Source: Garcia nutans (Eukaryota; Streptophyta; Magnoliopsida; Malpighiales; Euphorbiaceae). From it: a stretch of 64,000 nucleotides of DNA. The DNA lies in NCBI GenBank assembly GCA_947685225.1, contig CANTUV010000024.1:22338001-22402000 (forward strand), in the 5' to 3' direction. A model generated the notes under the pieces. The model searched no databases, was not told the origin of the DNA, and worked only from the letters and a program-made list of their open reading frames with translations. Both the position numbers and the translations under genes were made by a program. Below are positions 10,745 through 22,873 of this stretch, piece after piece. The number at the start of each line of letters is the position of its first letter. The first letter of the stretch is position 1.

Positions 10745-10752
10745 TATATAAA
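10745..10752 (+). promoter_or_regulatory. TATA box of the antisense PMD gene (copy A)
   Basis: TATATAAA lies 94 bp before the ATG and is conserved at the same relative place in copy D (60599-60606). It suggests transcription from inside the element, opposite to gag. Expression is not shown by sequence. Confidence 0.7.
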
Positions 10753-10845
10753 CGACTGATTTCTTCATTTCATTCACAGCAAACTTGTTAATTTCATTCA
10801 TTTATAGCTATAATCCTTTCAAGTTTAGCATACAGTTTTGAAAAA

Positions 10846-13237
10846 ATGCATGCTTCAAGATCAGGAACTCATTCTAATGCTAAGCGATTGGAGTTTATTT
10901 GGCATCATGAAGATGGGAATATAGGTCTACTAGCCGGGATGCCGCTTCATCATAGTTCAAATCAAAAGAGCAAGGTAATTATTTATTTTAACAGCAAATT
11001 ATTATTATTATTATTATTTCTTTTTCTTTTCATTTTTCTATTGTTTTTCTCTTCTTTTTCTTTTTCATTTTCTGTGTTTTTTTTGTTTTTTTTTGTTTTC
11101 ATTTTGTTTTCATTTTTTATTTTTGTTTTGTTTTTCATATTTAATGTTTTTTAGGAAATTAGGAAAAATATATTAATTTAAGTATTTAAATAGATAGACT
11201 ATCAAAAAAATCGGTGGTATTGATATAATGATATTCTTACCTCGTGTTAACTTACTTGGCTCCGTGTTAGCATGATCGTTGCATTATTCGGGGCGGAGGA
11301 TGTATCTACAAAGCCCGACAATGGTATGATATAACGCCTTCTCAGGTTGAGAGCTTCATCTTGCAATTACCATCCGAGGAGTATCCGATAGACCGAAGCA
11401 TGATCCAGGCGCTTGCAGAATGATGGTTGGACACAACTCATACTTTTCACTTGCCCATTGGAGAGATGACAATTGGTCCAGTCAACTTTGCTGCTATAAC
11501 TGGCATTCGGTATGATGGTCTTCTGGTTCCTCTTACCAATGATATTCTGACATTTGAAGAAATTCAACAATTAATTGGTATGGAACCATCATATAAAGGC
11601 CCTTTCAAGATAAAAATTGAGCCAATTTGTAGTTATTGGATGAACTACGAAGGACGGGTTCACAGAGACACAGCCTAATAGTATGCTCGAGAATTTTTGT
11701 TATATTTGCTCGGGTCGACCATTTTAGGCAGCACCGAATCCGCCATCCATTTGTCAGTGTTGAGGGCCCTTACTTATATGAGGATGGTACCACTTTACGG
11801 CTGGGGTGAAGCTGGTCTTGCCTGTCTTTACCATGGTCTTGACAAAATTTGCAAAAAAAAGAAGTCCTTTGTTGGCTTTATGGTGCTTGTCGAGGTACTA
11901 TTCTTCCACCAATGTCAATTCCATTCCTATTCTTGCATGAATTTGATTTGTAGGCATGGGCATATGAGCAAAATCTTGTGAGGGTGCCTGGTATTTCTTG
12001 AGAGAGAGTCAGGTATCCGATATTAAATTTCTAGTTGTCAAAGCGTATAGAAGTTTCCGGCTCTCACCATGTGCATACCCAATGCTTTGTCTTGACCAGC
12101 TTAACCTAGGACCAGGTAAGATAACATTAGTATACTTTAAAATTTATATAAAAGTTTACTTACCTTATGTCTTTTTGTAGGTGAATTTGTCTTGGTGGAG
12201 CCCATAAGAGCGAACAAACTGGACTTCCTCCATGAATGTTGCACTGCCTTTTCAACATACTCGCCGAGTCATCGCCAGCCCTGTGTCTAGTGGCTGGTTT
12301 CTAGGAGAGAGAGTATATAAGTGGTTTCTTGGTCCCGAGCAGCAGAGGATCCTGATGTATTGCCCGGAATATACCTTGAATATCACATCAATGCCGAAAA
12401 ATGCATGGTGGTTGGCCCGGCACGGTTATGATGTTAAAACATTTCTCTATCCATCGGGTGCATCTTATACCCATTTTATTCAAAAAAGGCTCTTAAACTT
12501 TGACGTATCTCTTGTTGGTGTATGGAAAATTTTCGAAAAAAATGAGGATAGAGATGAAGAGGAACATCATGGAGAGGGAGGAGATTTCATTCCACATCTC
12601 GGGGCTAGCCCTTCTCAGGTAAAACTTTTACCATTTTTCCATTGCAATTGCTTCTTTCTTAACTTATTTTGATTCTTTAATGATTATTGTAGGCTGCTGG
12701 CTCATTTGATCATGAGGCTGGACCTTCTTTTACTGTTCCTTCATTTGCTCATTCTAGTCCACAGGATATGCCATCTCATCCACAGGGTATTGATATAAAA
12801 TACCTGGTAAGTTTTTTTTTTCATGACAATTTATGCTACATGAATGTATGATTATGTATGCTCTTACTCTTTTCCTTTCTTATTCACAGCGGATGCTTGA
12901 AGAACAAAATAAGAAACTTCAAGAAGAGTTTGCTGCTAGTTGTCAGCAGGTTTTCCATTTTGAAAATTTGTACCATCAGTCAGAGCAAAATTTTTTAGAC
13001 TTCCGGTTTCAAGGGATGAGAGATCCTGGTGCTTCTTCATCTATAGGCCCCCAAACTGATGACCATGAGATCCTTTCGTCTACTTCTGATGAGGACTGTT
13101 ACAAATCGAAACTCCAAGGTAATAAAGATTTTGGTGCTCCTGCTTCGGGCAGACTCGGTACGGGTGATTTGCCTCCTCCTCCGATAGACGATAATTTTTT
13201 CAGAGCTTTATTTGATGATCTACCACCTCCTTCTTAG
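10846..13237 (+). pseudogene. Plant mobile domain (PMD) gene, six exons, antisense to TRG-A gag
   Basis: Exons inferred from GT/AG sites and alignment with copy D: 10846-10974, 11271-11894, 11954-12115, 12181-12618, 12693-12806 and 12890-13237. PMD hallmarks are THTFHLPIGEMTIGPV and TGIRYDG (exon 2), LYGWGEAGLACLYHGLDKIC (exon 2), an AWAYE motif created at the exon 2/3 junction, NWTSSMNVALPFQHTRRV (exon 4) and GWFLGERVYKWFLGPEQ (exon 4). Exon 6 encodes a short coiled coil (MLEEQNKKLQEEF) and a proline-rich end, with its stop at 13235-13237. PMD proteins occur both as host silencing factors (MAIN/MAIL1) and in transposable elements; no catalytic role is established. Damage: a TGA in exon 2 near 11421, loss of about 36 bp before it compared with copy D, a stop near 11660, stops in exon 3, and a frameshift with TAA near 12207. 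It is non-functional as it stands. Confidence 0.85.
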
Positions 13238-15425
13238 TGATGTATGAATATTGTATCAATTGAGGAAATATTGTATAAAAAATACTAATTAAAATATATA
13301 ATTTTATCTTTACTGAAACTTTTTTTTAACCTTCATATCTTCTCCTTGCCCCCAATGGTTTTTCTCATGCAGGCTCTGATTGATGTTTGTATATTGTCTA
13401 GCTCATTGAACAAGCATGCATTTCTTCCTTTCTTTTGCAAAATAACTGGAGTTTCCTCAAGCAATGGGTCTTCTATGCCCCCCTGATTCAATATAGTGGT
13501 TTCGTCGACTCACAGACCGAGGTGATCAGCTGAAGTGTTTTCATTGACTCCTTTCAGATGCTTGTTTAGTTCTTGCTTTGGAATGACAGGATGCTTCGCA
13601 TTTATGGCTTTTATCTTCAAGATGTTGAAAACATGAATAATGGAGGCCCCAAGCAGTAGAGATACATCCATTTCAAATTATAATTAAGTAGCTTCTTCAT
13701 AACCTTGCCATTAAACATTTCCTTTGCCCGATGTGTCCTTCGAGGTTCGATAGTTCAACACACTCCTCTTAACTTGAAGGTTTTGTATGACAAAAACATT
13801 TTTGAATTTTTGAATTTTGAATGTTGATTTTGCAATTAAATGTTGGCTTTGCCAAATTAATGTCAATGTACTTCAGGACTTGATTTTCTAAATTAACATA
13901 TCTATAACATGACAACCCTAGTTATCATACTAAACTCGGGAATCATTTCTATTTAAGTAAGAATTGTTGCACTTTAGATAGGCAAATACACATTACTTGG
14001 CCAAAGGTCTCATTTGAGTTTGAATATTGTCTATCTCATATGCATGCTTATTCAAACTATCTTCATTAATAGACTCTACCTACCAAGAGAGATCAACAGG
14101 TATTTGATAGGCTTGAAATGGGGTCTTTAAGGGACATGGGTTAAATGAAGGCCATTTGTAAGTTGGAGCCATTGTGACACCATGGGCAAACCCTCACACT
14201 ACAAATTTCTTATTTGATTTTTAGGTAACTGGGAGCAATCTTGCTAGACTCTAAATTCTTTCTATCTTCTTGGCATTAATCTAGATCTTGATTAGGACAG
14301 TTTTTTCCCTTGCAAAAGGTTTGGTACCCAAATTTGCTTCTTTTCTTCTTCTCCCTTTTCTTTCTTTTTATTTTATCATTTTGTCCTTCTTCCTTGTAGT
14401 ACTGTTAAGTATAGAACTTTCAAGAACTGGATGGACTTTCTCCTTTTCCTCTGATTTTGATCGAATCTTTGGTTGAGATGGACCAATTTAAGTCAAACTG
14501 TTCTTATAAACCAAATGGAAGCCTTTTGCTGCTTTAGATAAAAGAGAACTCAGTTGGCTTTCTGAACCGCCTTTTTAGGTTTTATTTTTCTTCTCTTTTT
14601 TTTGTTTTTTTTCTTTTCATTTTATTTTTGTTTTTATTTTTATTTTTTTGGATTCTAGCTCTAAAAGAGTTGTCTTGTATGTACCAACTTGGGTTTCCAA
14701 TAATGGATAAGTGGAGTGACATAAATATCCTTTAACAGGGATAAATCATTTGTTGCTCTGATGTTATCTTGATAGATTGGAGATATTAAGTGAACTTCAA
14801 CTACCCTTATGGTCTTGATGACATCAGCTATCCTTACAGTCTTGGCTATGCATTCCTTTCTTTGATCTTTTTGCCTCTTTACCTTAGTGATCATAAGACT
14901 TGTCAAAAGTATCACAACAGCTCAGGGTAGGTTGTTGGGGTTTGTAAGCTAATAAAAAGAAAGCTAAAATTTTATGAAGGCTCAAAGGGACAACTAGGGA
15001 TTGATATTTAATTGGGTAGATACTAGTTGTTGGCTAACCAAACAATGCCTAGATCATTTCTCCCTTAAATATGCAGAGTTGAATTTTGCCTCGAAAGTTT
15101 GTCAAAGCATGTTCTATGACTAACTAGGACCTAGACAAAGGTAATTATGCAGGAGCCTTCTCTAAGTAAGCATACACAACTCAATGCTATAGAGCAATTC
15201 CCTCACCTAGTAAAGTCATTTAAGTCATGATGCCTAGACACATTAATTTATGAAAATCAAGCTAGATTCCTCATTGGTTGAGCACCAAAATGAACAAAGA
15301 CCAACAAAATTTTTGATAAAAGTAATTTATTTGAACAAATTTAAATTTGAAAAACATGATTGTTCTAATTAAATATTAAAGCAAAATTTGAAAAGCAACA
15401 TTCAAGCTAAGGAAAGTTTGTTGAG
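13238..15425 (-). other. TRG-A spacer between PMD 3' end and gag
   Basis: It is collinear from about 13335 with 28185-30590 (copy C) and, reversed, 42340-44740 (copy E). It contains a T-rich tract (14571-14655) and a short remnant of a 27-bp minisatellite (14797-14855). No protease, RT or integrase motif is seen in any frame. Part of 13520-13740 is open in both directions but has no recognisable product. Confidence 0.7.
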
Positions 15426-16811
15426 TTAAGCTTCTTTTCCTTTCATATCTTCAATATTTCCATCTTGAAAAGAGGATAAGACAAAATCTTCTTCCAATCA
15501 TTTTCCCACCATGAAGGTTGCTGGTGGTGGTACTCTATTAAACCTCGGTAATGGATTGTCTTTGGTGTTCGACTTGTTGGGCTCGGGCAGCTTTTCACTA
15601 TCAATCAAATTTTGGATCTCATGTCTCAACCTCACACATCTATCTGTGTCATGCCCTTGCATTTGATGAAACTGACAAAATGCTTTAGTGTCGAAATTAG
15701 GTGGGAGAGGGTTAGGCAAAGGATGAGGATTTAAGGGTTGTAACAATCCCTTACTTTGAAGCTTATTGAGAACCCAAGACATCGGTTTCCCCAATTTTGA
15801 AATTTTCCTTCTTGTTCCTTGGTTAGTAGCATTAACACCGACTGCCTTTTGCATGCTTTGGCTACCATACTGATAGTTCCCTTTCTCATTCCTTTTTGCC
15901 AAAAAGCGATTCTTCTCTCTTTCCCATTCTTTAATTTACAGGAGATCTTTGAAATCACGGATGAGTGTATGAGACATCCTTTCACGAAGACTAGGCAACA
16001 CCCCTCTCATAATCATCCTTATTTGATCAGATTCATCGAGCCTTTTCTTAAGCAAAGCGGCCTTATTTCTCCATCTTTTCACATAGTCCACAAAATTCTC
16101 ATTTGGTCATTGCCTAATAGACTCAACTTCCATTAAGGTAACCGCTATTTCAACATTGTATCCATATTATTGGATGAAGGCCTTGTATAGCAGATCCTAA
16201 CTCTTTTGTGTTCCTTCTTCTAAGGTATTGAACCAATTTTGGATAACAAGATCCAATGAGAGCATAAAGTACCTTAGAGTTTGAGCCTTAGTAGCTCGGG
16301 CAGACTACATAGCAGTGATATACTGCTTCACATGGAGATGAGGATTTCTTGTTCCATCAAACTTTGCAAAAGATGGCATCTTGAATTTGTATGGAACTTC
16401 TTCATATAGCTCAAATAATTTGTCAACTTCGGACATTTCTTTAGTTTTCAGTTTCTTCTCAAATTTCTTTTCTAAATCCGTGATCATCATTTCAACATCA
16501 GAAGTCTCGATTTTCTCCATAGCTAATCTTTCAACAATCTTCGATTCTTTCTTTTTATCTTGAGGATCTTGGAAATATTGAACCCAATCGTCATCATCAT
16601 CAATGATCACCTTATCATCATAAAAAACCACTTCACCAACTTTAGTCTTCCCTTTGTCCTTTGGCTTCTTAGTGCTAGCAGATGCTTCGGTATGATTTCC
16701 TAAAATCACAGCCAATTGGTTCTTCATGGTCTTAACTAGGGCCTCTTTTATTTCTTCCATCTTGGCATTGAGGGCATTATCCACCATTCATTGAATTTGT
16801 TCGAGCTCCAT
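15426..16811 (-). pseudogene. gag: Tat/Ogre-type gag of TRG-A (broken)
   Basis: On the minus strand it starts at the ATG at 16811 (MELEQIQ), by analogy with copy E; a TGA follows seven codons later. An acidic, low-complexity region (a run of D residues near 16595) precedes a retrotransposon gag domain (KMPSFAKFDGTRNPHLHVKQY, near 16390-16320). C-terminal to that is a C-x2-H-x5-H-x4-C motif (CQFHQMQGHDTDRC, near 15670), followed by a helix, LRHEIQNLIDS, as in Tat-lineage gags. The protein would form the particle and bind genomic RNA. In-frame stops near 16306, 16200, 16165 and 16105 and a deletion near 15940 destroy it. The stop codon equivalent to the family's end is at 15426-15428. No pol follows. 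Confidence 0.9.
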
Positions 16812-17964
16812 TACTTTTGGTGAGAAAGAGATTGAGTCGTTGCTAGATTCTTCGCTTTCGGCATAGGTCGGATTGTCGTAAGCTTTTGAATTATCGTAAT
16901 CCAGGGCTGTGAGCCAGAGAGGATTAATGATATGAGATGCAAATGTATGTATGCATGTATGCACAAACCATTAACAAACAAGGACAAATAGGACATTCCT
17001 TCCAACCTTATAACATCCACATATGAATGGCGAGTCTCTTTTCCTGGGTAATATGGTTAACAAAATACCAACATGGGGTATCTTGTTTTCAAATATTTCC
17101 CTCGGACGTTCCAACCAATAGTTATATTTTTCAAAATGGAAATTAGTTCATAATAATTCCCATTAGTTAGGTTTTAATCCATTCAACCAACTATAGTAGC
17201 TTTTATGCCATATTGGATTAAAACTAAATTAAGACATTTATTATAGATAGATTTCTCACTTGAAAAAGTAACTAATGATTCATGCCAAAAATAAGCCCAT
17301 GATTAATTATTCTTAGTATAAACTAGGCTCACAATTAATTTTTGGTATTTCTTAATTGACCTAAATAATTTGCAAGCTCTTTATAAGAAAAGGTTGGATG
17401 AAAATAGTTTTGTTTCTAAGCCCATTAGAAAAAATGGATTTTGGGCTTAGTATTTAGTTATGAGCAAAAGAATTTTTGATTTGTTTTTAGAAAAGTTTTA
17501 TGTCCAAAGACCGTCTTAAAAAGTTTTGAAAATAGCTTTGGTCTTTTGGTCTTTAAAGAAAAAAATTATTTTGAGCTTATAATATATTTAAGTCATATTA
17601 GAAAAAGAACAAACTAAATAAGCCATGATTCAAACCAAGATAAACTAACCATAGTCAAACAACATGCATTTGGGGTAAAAACCTAAGGAAAGTAACTAGG
17701 CTAACAACATGAGCTTTAGTCTTTGGGTTAAAAGGCTTAGGTTCCCATAGCAAGTATATACCAAATGGTACAAGGCCATGAGTGGTTATGCCATGCTTGA
17801 TCTCCATACCTTGAGTGAAAGTATGGTATCCCTTACATAACATAACACGGGTAACACGTGTGTCCTAACTCACACACACAATGCAATCTAATATGATGCA
17901 ATGGATAATATCATTATAAGAAAGAATAGAATAATATAAAGACCAACGGAATCAACTTCTCTTA
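16812..17964 (-). other. TRG-A 5' leader
   Basis: An untranslated stretch of about 1.15 kb lies between PBS and gag. It is collinear with 31978-32645 (copy C, partial) and 39783-40934 (copy E). No gene is seen; short open frames differ between copies. Confidence 0.8.
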
Positions 17965-17982
17965 TCCCCAGTGGAGTCGCCA
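17965..17982 (-). promoter_or_regulatory. Primer binding site (tRNA-Arg type) of TRG-A
   Basis: Minus strand TGGCGACTCCACTGGGGA begins 1 nt after the LTR end. It is complementary to a tRNA 3' end TCCCCAGTGGAGTCGCCA, which fits plant tRNA-Arg as I recall it. Ogre elements are known to use tRNA-Arg. Confidence 0.85.
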
Positions 17983-17983
17983 C

Positions 17984-20262
17984 TGTGAGCGGAGATTTTT
18001 GCCCCCACTTCCAGTGGAATGGTTATTGCGACTTCAGCACTGTTTAGGCTCGGGGCCTTAGAGAACACGGACCTAAGCCCGGAGAAAATGGAGTCGCCAC
18101 CCGGACGGGCCAGGAAAAAGAAAGGGGTAGATGACTCGATTCCTAAGGAATCCCCAACTCCCTAATGGGTTTGGAAAGTTGGGTACTTGTGGGGAAGGTG
18201 AGAAATGGCCTAGCACCCCCACAACGCCCGGTTCTTTAGAACCGGCCTCCTTTGCAGGTCTTAATATTATAAAATTCTTAAATATAACAATATTATCCAT
18301 ATTACATGCAACAATTAAAATAAAAGCATCATTATATTAAAATCAAAGCAATGTCCAAACAAAAGCAAATAAATGGACACCCATCCGAGGATGGAAACAT
18401 GTCCTTACATCGTTCATGTCTAAACTAAATAGGACACTCACCAAAAGGTGGAAACATGTCCTTTACATTGGCCATAAATATAAAAGTGATTTAAATTACA
18501 TAATACTTAACTAATGAGGTACCCACAAGGTGGAAACATTCCTCTTACAATTTTAATACTAAAACAAACAAATAATAAACATAATAATAAAGAAAATATT
18601 CATCCATGATAAATTAAATAAATCAAGTATTGAAATTAAATAAACGAACCATCAAAAAATATAATAAACTATATAATCAAATCTAAAATTAAATAAAGCA
18701 ATGAATATATAAATTGGGGTTTGCTGTTTCTATTTAAAATTCTTTAATTAACATTTAGGGTTTTGAAATTTTAGTATCATTATTGTAATTTGTTTAACCT
18801 ATTGTAAAGGTTTTGGAAAATTGGAGTGGATTAGGGTTTTATGAATTTAAGGAAGTAGTAAGGTTTTTTGGTTAATTAAATTAGGGTTTAGGGGTAATAT
18901 TATGAAATTAGGGTTTTGTAATCTTAAGACATTTAGAGTTTATAATTCATGGTTACCGGATTGTGATTTTAGTTTTATTAGATATGGCTTTAGGGTTTAG
19001 ATTAACTAGTTTGGGGTTTTAAGTTCATTGAATTAGGGTTTAGGAAAACTTAGGGCTTACTGTTTTAGTTTTTTTTTTTTGACAAAGTTAGGGTTTTTGG
19101 TATTTTGGAAAACATATTTGGTTTTAGGATTTAAGAAAAAATTTTAGAGTTTTATAGAATAATTATGATTTTTAGAAAATGTAAAGAGAACTAGGGTTTG
19201 GAGATTTAAGAAAATATTTAGAGATTTTGGACAAAAAGTTATGGTGTAGATGAAAATAGTTCAAGGAAAATAATTTATGGTTTTAAAACTTTTGGAAACA
19301 GAAGAGACAATTTTAAGTTTTCAAGGTTTTGAAAATAGAAAACAAACAATTTTAGGGTTTTAAGTTTTAGAAGAAACATTTTAGGATTTTTAAGGTTTTG
19401 GAAACAGAGGAAACAATTTAGGGTTTTAAGGTTTAGAAGAAACGTTCTAGGGTTTTTAAGGTTTTGATCAATTTATATGATGAAACAATTATTTCAATTT
19501 GAATCATGAAGCCACTGTAAAGAAATAAATAAAGAAAATAGAGATTCAAACCTCCGTTCGTTGGTTCCACCAAAAGATTACTTTCTGGATGAATAAAGAC
19601 AAAGGCAAGGTTGCTGCCTTTGATGAATTGTTGATTGCTTGCTTGTTGGTAATATCTCTTGCTAGGGTTTTCTGTCTTTTCTTTACTCCGATCTAATCCA
19701 AGTTCAAAAGTCCAATTTTCTATCACACTAATTTTTTTCGATCCATAATTCTGAGTTATAAAGTGTTATTTTCGATCACACTATTTTTTTTATCCTTAAT
19801 TCTGAGTTTCAAAGTGTTATTTATAGAAAAAATCATAAACCTAATTCTAATTGTTTAAGGAAACTAAAATTAATTAGGAAAAGAAACCAAAACCAAATAG
19901 AATTTAGTTTCGGAAAAAATTGCGCTGGAAAATTTCACTGGCGAAAACTGCGAGTGTTGGCCAAGAATTGTGAGGATTTGTGAGCGCTGGCTGGGGCGGC
20001 TGGCCAATTCGCCACAGGAATTTCCTGTTGGCAAAATTGTCCTTGGCCAATTCCACTTTCGGCGATGAATTTTTTTGCCGCTGATTTTTATTATTATTAT
20101 TATTATTATTATTTTTATTAACTTCACCATTTTTATTTTTATTAAAAATTATAAATAATAAATACTAAAATGAATATTATTTAATTAAAATAATATGAAA
20201 ATTATTTTGGACTATATAAAAAAAATAACGGACTAGACTGGGTTAAAAATTATGGGTCTACA
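17984..20262 (-). repeat. TRG-A 5' LTR (complete, minus)
   Basis: It runs from TGTGAGCGGAG to GGGTCTACA (TG...CA when reversed), 2,279 bp, with the PBS 1 nt away. It holds many TTAGGGTTT motifs (18750-19460) and a TTA trinucleotide run at 20088-20116. Confidence 0.92.
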
Positions 20263-22873
20263 TACATGTTGGCAACTGGCTATGATCTTGATGTACTGAA
20301 AAACTCTTCAAGCTCAAAAGCTACAAGCATAGACCCCACCAGGTCTAGTAGAACTCTCCGGCTCTACCAAAATGTCCATGTCAACTGTGCGACGAATTAC
20401 AATCGGGTTAAGCTGAAGCCTAGTGGTACAAACTTTGATAATAATAAAAATGTAAAGAAATGTCAATACAAAAAGCTTATGAGCATCACATCATTCCATT
20501 TTCTCATACTCTTCAATTATTTCACAATCCACAATTCACATATAAACAAACACAAACATGGGCCCAAAGACAACTAATATGCTATTCAAATTCCAGAATT
20601 ACTGTTTTGGTTTATAATGACACCATGTGTCTAGCCCCGTAGGCAATATATCAATGGAATATTCTAAGTAGGTATGAGCTTATGACTCAGTTTTTTCACT
20701 CATCCTAGCTATAAATATTTATTTTTAGGGCTTACGACCCTGTCTTTTCACCTCAAAAACATTTTTACAATGACGCTCAGTGTCTGGCCCGTAGGCAATC
20801 ATAGGCATGCCACCAAACACAGAACTCTGAAAATTGAATAACATAATAGGCACACAATTTATTTATATTTCTCTTTACCAATCTCTTTCTCATTGTCACA
20901 TAATCAAGATAGGCACATTGCCTTATTTTTTTCATTTTCTTCTTACTTTTCTTGCTTTTCTCATTTTTTCCTTTTTTTTTTCACTTTTCTCATTTTTTTC
21001 TCATTTATATCAATATCTTCCATTTCATCATGTTTCCACATATCTCATTTCATTATACCACATTTTTGCTTTCACAACACATTACCCAATTACTTTGGGT
21101 ATTTTCATACAATACACATATTATTCACATTTTACATAATTTAGCTATTATCAATGGCTTTTCACAATGCATTTAATACATATATGACATTACAAATGTC
21201 ATAGCACATTATACATACATAACCAATGTATCAAGTAGCTTAACACATTTTTCAACCAAAATGTGTTAAGCCCAAATGTCATGCAAACATAACCAATATA
21301 TATTCGAAGTTTGTACTTACCTCAAATAGCAACCAAAATAATCTTAAAATTCCCACCAACTTTCTCTTCCAAGTTTCCCTTCAACACTTGGATTGGCCAA
21401 ACTACTTCCTCTCAATGCCTATATCAAATGTGATCATAAATAATCATTTAATATCACATTTTAAGGCATTCTCAATATCAAACCTTAATTTAACAACACT
21501 CCTACAAAATTTTAAAAATTAAGTCTTTCCTTACTTCAACTTAGCAAATCCATATTAACCCATTAAATTATTGTTTTGAGTTTATTTATATCATTACAAA
21601 CATATTTTAATATGTTTAAACCAATTACATTAATTAACCACATGCTTATGTTCAAAACCCTCTAATGGCATAACCTTCACCATTGAAGGATCTCCATTCC
21701 AACTCAATCCAATTATCATTTCAATCTTATTTCCACCACTTATATCATTAAATAACAAGATTTAAGCATTAAAATCAAACAATTAATCATTCTTTGAAAT
21801 TCACTTTTCCAAAACCCTAAATCAATACTACCATCTTCAAACTCTATCCAAACGTAACTAAATCCATCATTTGATTTTAAAATCCTTGTTTATGAATCAA
21901 AACAACACATTTGGAACCAATTTTCCCAATTAAAACTCATGATTTCAAAAACTCAAATGTTCCATAACCCTAAATTCTCTCTCTTTACCAATCTTACCCA
22001 AACTCAACCATTTCTTTAATCCAACCTTAAAATCATTGTTAATAACTTAAAATAACTTCATCCATACCCAAATAGACAATTAAATCTTAGAACTTCAAAA
22101 ACCCAAAACACACATATTCATACTTTCATGAAATCCAAATAAAGAAGTTGAAAACTTACTAATTTTGGTGGAAATCACCAAAAATCCACTTTAAACTTGT
22201 TAAATTCTTCAATAAATTTAGTATGGAAGAATCAAATTCCTTGGTCTTGCATCTATGGTAGCTGGCCCTTGTGAGAAGAAGAGGAAGATGAAGACAACTT
22301 TTAAATTTTCTTTTTCTTTTCATCTTTATTTATAACCATATATATATTAAAATAATTTAATAATTAATTAATTATTTAATAAATTAAAAGTCCAAAATCC
22401 CTCTTCCCTTCAAAAAATAATTTATTTTTGAATTATTTTATTAATTTTAAATTTTTAAGATTTAATTACCAAAATACCCTTTTACTTTGACTTTTCTTTT
22501 AAAAGTGTTGACTTTTATATGTTGTATATATTTTACATATATATCACATATATATTCCACTTTTTCACTTAAAATCCCTTCATTTTCATTTAAAACCATT
22601 AATTTAATTTATCCATTTAAATTATAATTTATTTTATTAAATTTTCAAAAATTAAAACTTTTCAAAAATTTAGGATATTACACATATGCGCAAGTAATGT
22701 GTATCTTATATATACATCAAATATACCTTATATGTGTATTAAATATATTAAGTATGTAATGTATTTATCCAATATATACAATTAATATACCATTTGTATA
22801 TGTTATATATATACTCTAAATATATATACTGAGTATATACAACTTTTATATTTTCAAAATCACGGATGTGACA
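20263..22873 (-). repeat. F-family LTR, main piece (minus)
   Basis: It is collinear in reverse with F LTRs such as 50263-52940: the block caactggctatgatc at 20271, the degenerate block near 20385-20440, the GAGA-type low-complexity part at 20890-21150, and the end cacggatgtgaca at 22873. Decay at CpG sites is evident. With 7677-7761 it forms one LTR split by TRG-A; about 430 bp between the pieces are absent. Confidence 0.88.

Larger units (their letters stand above)
7765..20262 (-). mobile_element. TRG-A: gag-only Tat/Ogre-like LTR retrotransposon with antisense PMD gene
   Basis: In element orientation (right to left) this copy has a 5' LTR (17984-20262), PBS, leader (16812-17964), gag (15426-16811), spacer (13238-15425), an antisense PMD gene (10846-13237), hairpin-type repeats (10135-10410) and a damaged 3' LTR (8061-10134). 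A further PBS and leader piece (7765-8060) lies beyond the left LTR, so the block is a remnant of an LTR-internal-LTR-internal tandem. No protease, RT, RNase H or integrase motif was found, so mobility would need another element. It lies within an F-family LTR (7677-7761 / 20263-22873). About 430 bp of that target LTR are missing, so no TSD can be shown. Confidence 0.85.

Noticed and set aside
14288..14476. Hydrophobic 62-aa frame
   Set aside because: Antisense to the TRG spacer, in a T-rich tract, and not conserved in copies C and E.
18073..18300. Conserved 69-100-aa frames in both strands of the TRG LTR end (also 25042, 39347 and 39438)
   Set aside because: They recur because the GC-richer LTR terminus is conserved; frames differ in start and end between copies, and both strands are open.
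20258..20272. TSD for TRG-A (tacat at the right edge)
   Set aside because: The left edge is not an LTR end and lacks a matching 5-mer, so no duplication can be claimed.
20834..21176. Three overlapping F/S/H-rich open frames suggesting membrane proteins
   Set aside because: They lie in a low-complexity pyrimidine stretch of an antisense F-family LTR; the same stretch in other LTRs is not open.
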